DNA of 8,264 bases, taken from contig WLLG01000076.1 of assembly GCA_009700815.1 (NCBI GenBank), forward strand, positions 1-8,264. Reading direction: 5' to 3'. This stretch comes from Actinomycetota bacterium (GTDB lineage Bacteria; Actinomycetota; Acidimicrobiia; Acidimicrobiales; Microtrichaceae). Below are positions 6,444 through 8,264 of the stretch, piece by piece; the first letter of the stretch is position 1, and the number at the start of each line of letters is the position of its first letter. The translations under genes and the position numbers were made by a program. The notes under the pieces were generated by a model that saw nothing but the letters and a program-made list of their open reading frames with translations, was not told the origin of the DNA and did no database searches.

Positions 6444-7308
6444 CACCGTGAGATACGACGCTGGCGCTGAGCACGCCGCCTGATTGCGTTGGTGGCGAGC
6501 CGATGACGAAGTCCAAGTAGAAGGATCGGTCGATCTGGTATTTCATGAGTTCAGAATCTTCGTTCATCCAGTAGTGATGCAATTCGGCCTCGGTTGGCCC
6601 CACGACGCAGCCCACTGCTACTCGGTCAAGGTCAGTGGTGTTTGGCGGCGAAAAATGTACGACGCGGTTGTCCATGACGATTGCTTGACCCGCTTGGAGC
6701 GAGATCACCGGCCGGTCCTCAATATCGGCCACTGCTAGCTCGCAACGCTCATAGGTTGCGACGTTGGATGGCCGAAGGAAATTGATTCTTCTATGCGAGC
6801 CAGACACCACTCCGAGAGTCCCATTGGCCGGAGTTGTATCTACAAGCGGGCACCAGACGGTGGCCGAACTGAACTGTTCCTCATCTAGGAAGGTCCAATC
6901 CACATGTGGCGGAACCATGTCTGAATGTGGATCTTTCACAATGAAGTTCGCGAACATGATCTGGTAATCCTCGAGCACGTTCGCCAGTGCCGGGCTGATG
7001 TGCTCTTGCATCAGGTCGAATACCTCGGCGCGGTATTCGGGCCGCTTGTCATAGATGGATGTGTTGAATCCATCTACCCAGTCGAACTGTGTTCTTTGTT
7101 CGTGATCCATTGAGTCGTAGCGCTGACGCAGCGACAAAACTGTCTCGGAGTCAATCAGATCGACTACCACAAAACCAGAATCCTCAAACTGGCGTTGTAG
7201 CTCCGGGTCCCGCAGCGTGTTGCGCCGAGGAACAACAACGGCCGGTTCCACGCGACTAGCCAGACCCCGCCCTCGGATAGCCTGCAGCCAGTTCCGCATA
7301 GCTTTCAT
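6439..7308 (-). CDS. PhyH-type Fe(II)/2-oxoglutarate dioxygenase (PhyH-2)
   Basis: 289 residues. Motifs: FEDSGFVVVDLID (41-53), MFANFIVKD (118-126), the metal motif HVDW (135-138), SATVWCPLVD (148-157), GTLGVVSGSHRR (163-174), AGQAIVMDNRVVHFS (206-220) and DRVAVG (228-233). His135, Asp137 and His218 form the usual Fe(II) facial triad, and Arg229, eleven residues after the distal His, fits the 2-oxoglutarate anchor, so an active oxygenase is expected. The substrate is unknown; its place beside glycosyltransferases suggests a sugar, lipid or glycolipid. The start is ATG 7308 or, three codons in, ATG 7299; neither has a clear ribosome binding site. It is the first gene of a probable - strand pair with PhyH-1 and is divergent from PhyH-3 across 71 bp. 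A 16-bp tandem duplication covers its stop codon. Confidence 0.88.
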   Translation of the reverse strand: MKAMRNWLQAIRGRGLASRVEPAVVVPRRNTLRDPELQRQFEDSGFVVVDLIDSETVLSLRQRYDSMDHEQRTQFDWVDGFNTSIYDKRPEYRAEVFDLMQEHISPALANVLEDYQIMFANFIVKDPHSDMVPPHVDWTFLDEEQFSSATVWCPLVDTTPANGTLGVVSGSHRRINFLRPSNVATYERCELAVADIEDRPVISLQAGQAIVMDNRVVHFSPPNTTDLDRVAVGCVVGPTEAELHHYWMNEDSELMKYQIDRSFYLDFVIGSPPTQSGGVLSASVVSHGV

Positions 7309-7320
7309 GGTACAGGGAAT

Positions 7321-7371
7321 GCTCGGTGAATCGACTGCCGCTGGGAGCGGCTCTACCCGAGCGCCGGTAGG
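7321..7371. promoter_or_regulatory. Divergent intergenic region with nested inverted repeats
   Basis: The 71-bp gap between PhyH-2 and PhyH-3 (7309-7379) should hold promoters for both. It contains GCCGCT (7337-7342) and AGCGGC (7346-7351), perfect arms around GGG, nested inside GCTCGG (7321-7326) and CCGAGC (7357-7362), also perfect. A third pairing, TCTACC (7352-7357) with GGTAGG (7366-7371; five Watson-Crick pairs plus one G-U), would cover the candidate PhyH-3 ribosome binding site. Such symmetry fits an operator for a dimeric regulator or an RNA leader structure. I see no convincing -10 or -35 boxes. GC richness makes some of these repeats likely by chance. Confidence 0.45.
7366..7371 (+). 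promoter_or_regulatory. Candidate ribosome binding site of PhyH-3
   Basis: GGTAGG lies eight bases before the ATG at 7380, the right spacing for a Shine-Dalgarno site with one mismatch to GGAGG-like cores. It is also the 3' arm of a possible hairpin with 7352-7357, so access to it could depend on RNA folding. Confidence 0.45.
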
Positions 7372-7379
7372 CTTTCTTC

Positions 7380-8153
7380 ATGACGAGAGTGAGTGACGGT
7401 GTCGACCGGGTTCCGCTTTTGCTGAGTGAGTCCGCGGATCAAGAGTTTCGCGAGCAGGGATTCGCCGTTGTGCCTTTCGTCGACCCTGCACGCCTAGAGG
7501 CTCTTCGCCAGAGAATGACCGAACTGGTACCGCCAGAGAGTGGTCCGTTCTTCACCCTCTACCGCAATGACACCCCACGGATTCGCCGAGTCCTCGACGC
7601 CGTAGTCCGCGAGGAGTTGCAGCCCGTCGCCGACGAGATCATGTGTAATCACCGGTTCTATGTGGGCAGCATCTTGGTGAAGTTTCCGGGTGAGGGAAGC
7701 TTTCTTGACCCTCATCAAGACTGGTCATTTGTTGACGAGACCCAACACGTGAGCGGGATTGTTTGGTTTCCCCTCGAAGCCACCGACGAGAGGAACGGCG
7801 GCCTGAGCGTGGTACCTGGGAGTCATCGCTTAGATCTTCCCAACCGTGGGACTCCGCCCGAACCGATCGATCAGTATCTTGACGGCCTCGTCAACCTATC
7901 CACACGCCCGGGCGAGGCGGTGATTTACCACAATGCGCTCATCCACGGTTCGAGCGAGAATCAGTCTGACCATCTGCGAATTGTTATGGCTTTGGGGTTT
8001 GTATCTGAGCAGGCCGACCTGCTGCATTTCTTTACCGACCAAGAGGGCCAGAAGTGGCGCTATCGGGTACGGGATGACCTGCCCTTTACGTATCAACCGC
8101 CGGACCCACCAGAGGGTGAAGTAGTGCTTCAGGTTGATCGCTGGCCTAGCTAA
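7380..8153 (+). CDS. PhyH-type Fe(II)/2-oxoglutarate dioxygenase (PhyH-3)
   Basis: 257 residues, the shortest of the three paralogues. Motifs: FREQGFAVVPFVDP (23-36), VGSILVKFPG (95-104), the metal motif HQDW (112-115), SGIVWFPLEATD (125-136), GGLSVVPGSHR (140-150), PGEAVIYHNALIHGSS (177-192) and HLRIVMALG (198-206). His112, Asp114 and His189 make the full Fe(II) triad, and Arg200, again eleven residues after the distal His, fits 2-oxoglutarate binding. It should be an active oxygenase on an unknown small-molecule, lipid or sugar substrate. Like its neighbours it has a C-terminal segment past the core with the pattern aromatic-x-T/N-D/E ... K-x-Y/R ... F. It is divergent from PhyH-2 and convergent with the partial gene at the right edge, so it appears to be a single-gene transcript. 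ATG 7380 is supported by GGTAGG upstream. Confidence 0.88.
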   Translation: MTRVSDGVDRVPLLLSESADQEFREQGFAVVPFVDPARLEALRQRMTELVPPESGPFFTLYRNDTPRIRRVLDAVVREELQPVADEIMCNHRFYVGSILVKFPGEGSFLDPHQDWSFVDETQHVSGIVWFPLEATDERNGGLSVVPGSHRLDLPNRGTPPEPIDQYLDGLVNLSTRPGEAVIYHNALIHGSSENQSDHLRIVMALGFVSEQADLLHFFTDQEGQKWRYRVRDDLPFTYQPPDPPEGEVVLQVDRWPS

Positions 8154-8177
8154 CCGCCCGATGTCGGGCTAGGCCGG
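8141..8177. terminator. Inverted repeat at the convergent 3' ends, possible two-way terminator
   Basis: GGCCTAGC (8143-8150) and GCTAGGCC (8168-8175) are perfect 8-bp complements. Two further pairs outward (T8142 with G8176 as a wobble, C8141 with G8177) lengthen the stem. Between them GCCCGA (8156-8161) and TCGGGC (8164-8169) form another perfect 6-bp repeat, sharing two bases with the outer arm, so the inner and outer stems partly compete. The PhyH-3 stop (8151-8153) is in the enclosed part and the opposing gene's stop (8169-8171 on the + strand) is in the right arm. There is no T tract on either side, so the termination role is inferred from position. Confidence 0.5.
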
Positions 8178-8264
8178 GCAGGTTGCGGCGTTGTAAAACT
8201 CGATTTCCCTGATCTGTTGTTGGAAGTTTGCAACAGGTGCCTTCTCGTAGCGGAATCCGTCAAG
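8169..8264 (-). CDS. C-terminal end of an unidentified protein (5' truncated)
   Basis: Read on the - strand from the right edge, an open frame of 31 codons ends in TAG (8169-8171). It encodes LDGFRYEKAPVANFQQ, then QIREIEFYNAATCPA. The mixed, protein-like composition and the tail-to-tail placement with PhyH-3, 15 bp apart, support it as a real gene end. I do not recognise the family; the short tail shows no catalytic motif. Confidence 0.45.
   Translation of the reverse strand, partial: LDGFRYEKAPVANFQQQIREIEFYNAATCPA

Noticed and set aside
5110..6845. 15-bp word GAGTTGTATCTACAA found at 5110-5124 and again at 6831-6845
   Set aside because: It lies within two unrelated genes on opposite coding strands and in different reading contexts; no flanking extension, so most likely chance.

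Overview
The window looks like part of a cell-surface glycan or glycolipid biosynthesis island from a bacterium of moderately high GC. It is probably an actinobacterium: the large multi-spanning protein resembles a membrane glycosyltransferase-like family I know mainly from Actinobacteria, and non-ATG starts appear to be used. This assignment rests on motif recognition, with no database search.

Layout. Left half, all on the + strand: the last 42 codons of a probable GT2 polyprenyl-phosphate-type glycosyltransferase (3-131); a 970-residue polytopic protein (272-3184) with a GT-C-like core behind an extra 8-helix N-terminal module; then a two-gene unit made of a radical SAM/SPASM-like enzyme (3281-4405) and a GT2 glycosyltransferase (4402-5424), overlapping by 4 bp. 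Right half: three PhyH-type Fe(II)/2-oxoglutarate dioxygenase paralogues. Two are on the - strand in tandem (7308-6439, then 6377-5439) and one is divergent on the + strand (7380-8153). The window ends in the 3' end of an unidentified - strand gene (8169-8264).

How the parts may work together (inference): the glycosyltransferases and the polytopic protein would build or move a lipid-linked or surface saccharide, and the radical SAM enzyme and the PhyH oxygenases would tailor a sugar, lipid or other intermediate. No substrate can be read from the sequence.

Most unusual points: PhyH-1 has HxN in place of the metal-binding HxD of its two neighbours; the polytopic protein lacks the acidic residue expected in its family motif; a 16-bp tandem duplication sits across the end of PhyH-2; perfect or near-perfect inverted repeats overlap the stop codons of the 970-residue gene and of both convergent gene pairs; and nested inverted repeats fill the divergent PhyH promoter region. 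I saw no tRNA, rRNA, CRISPR array, insertion sequence or origin.
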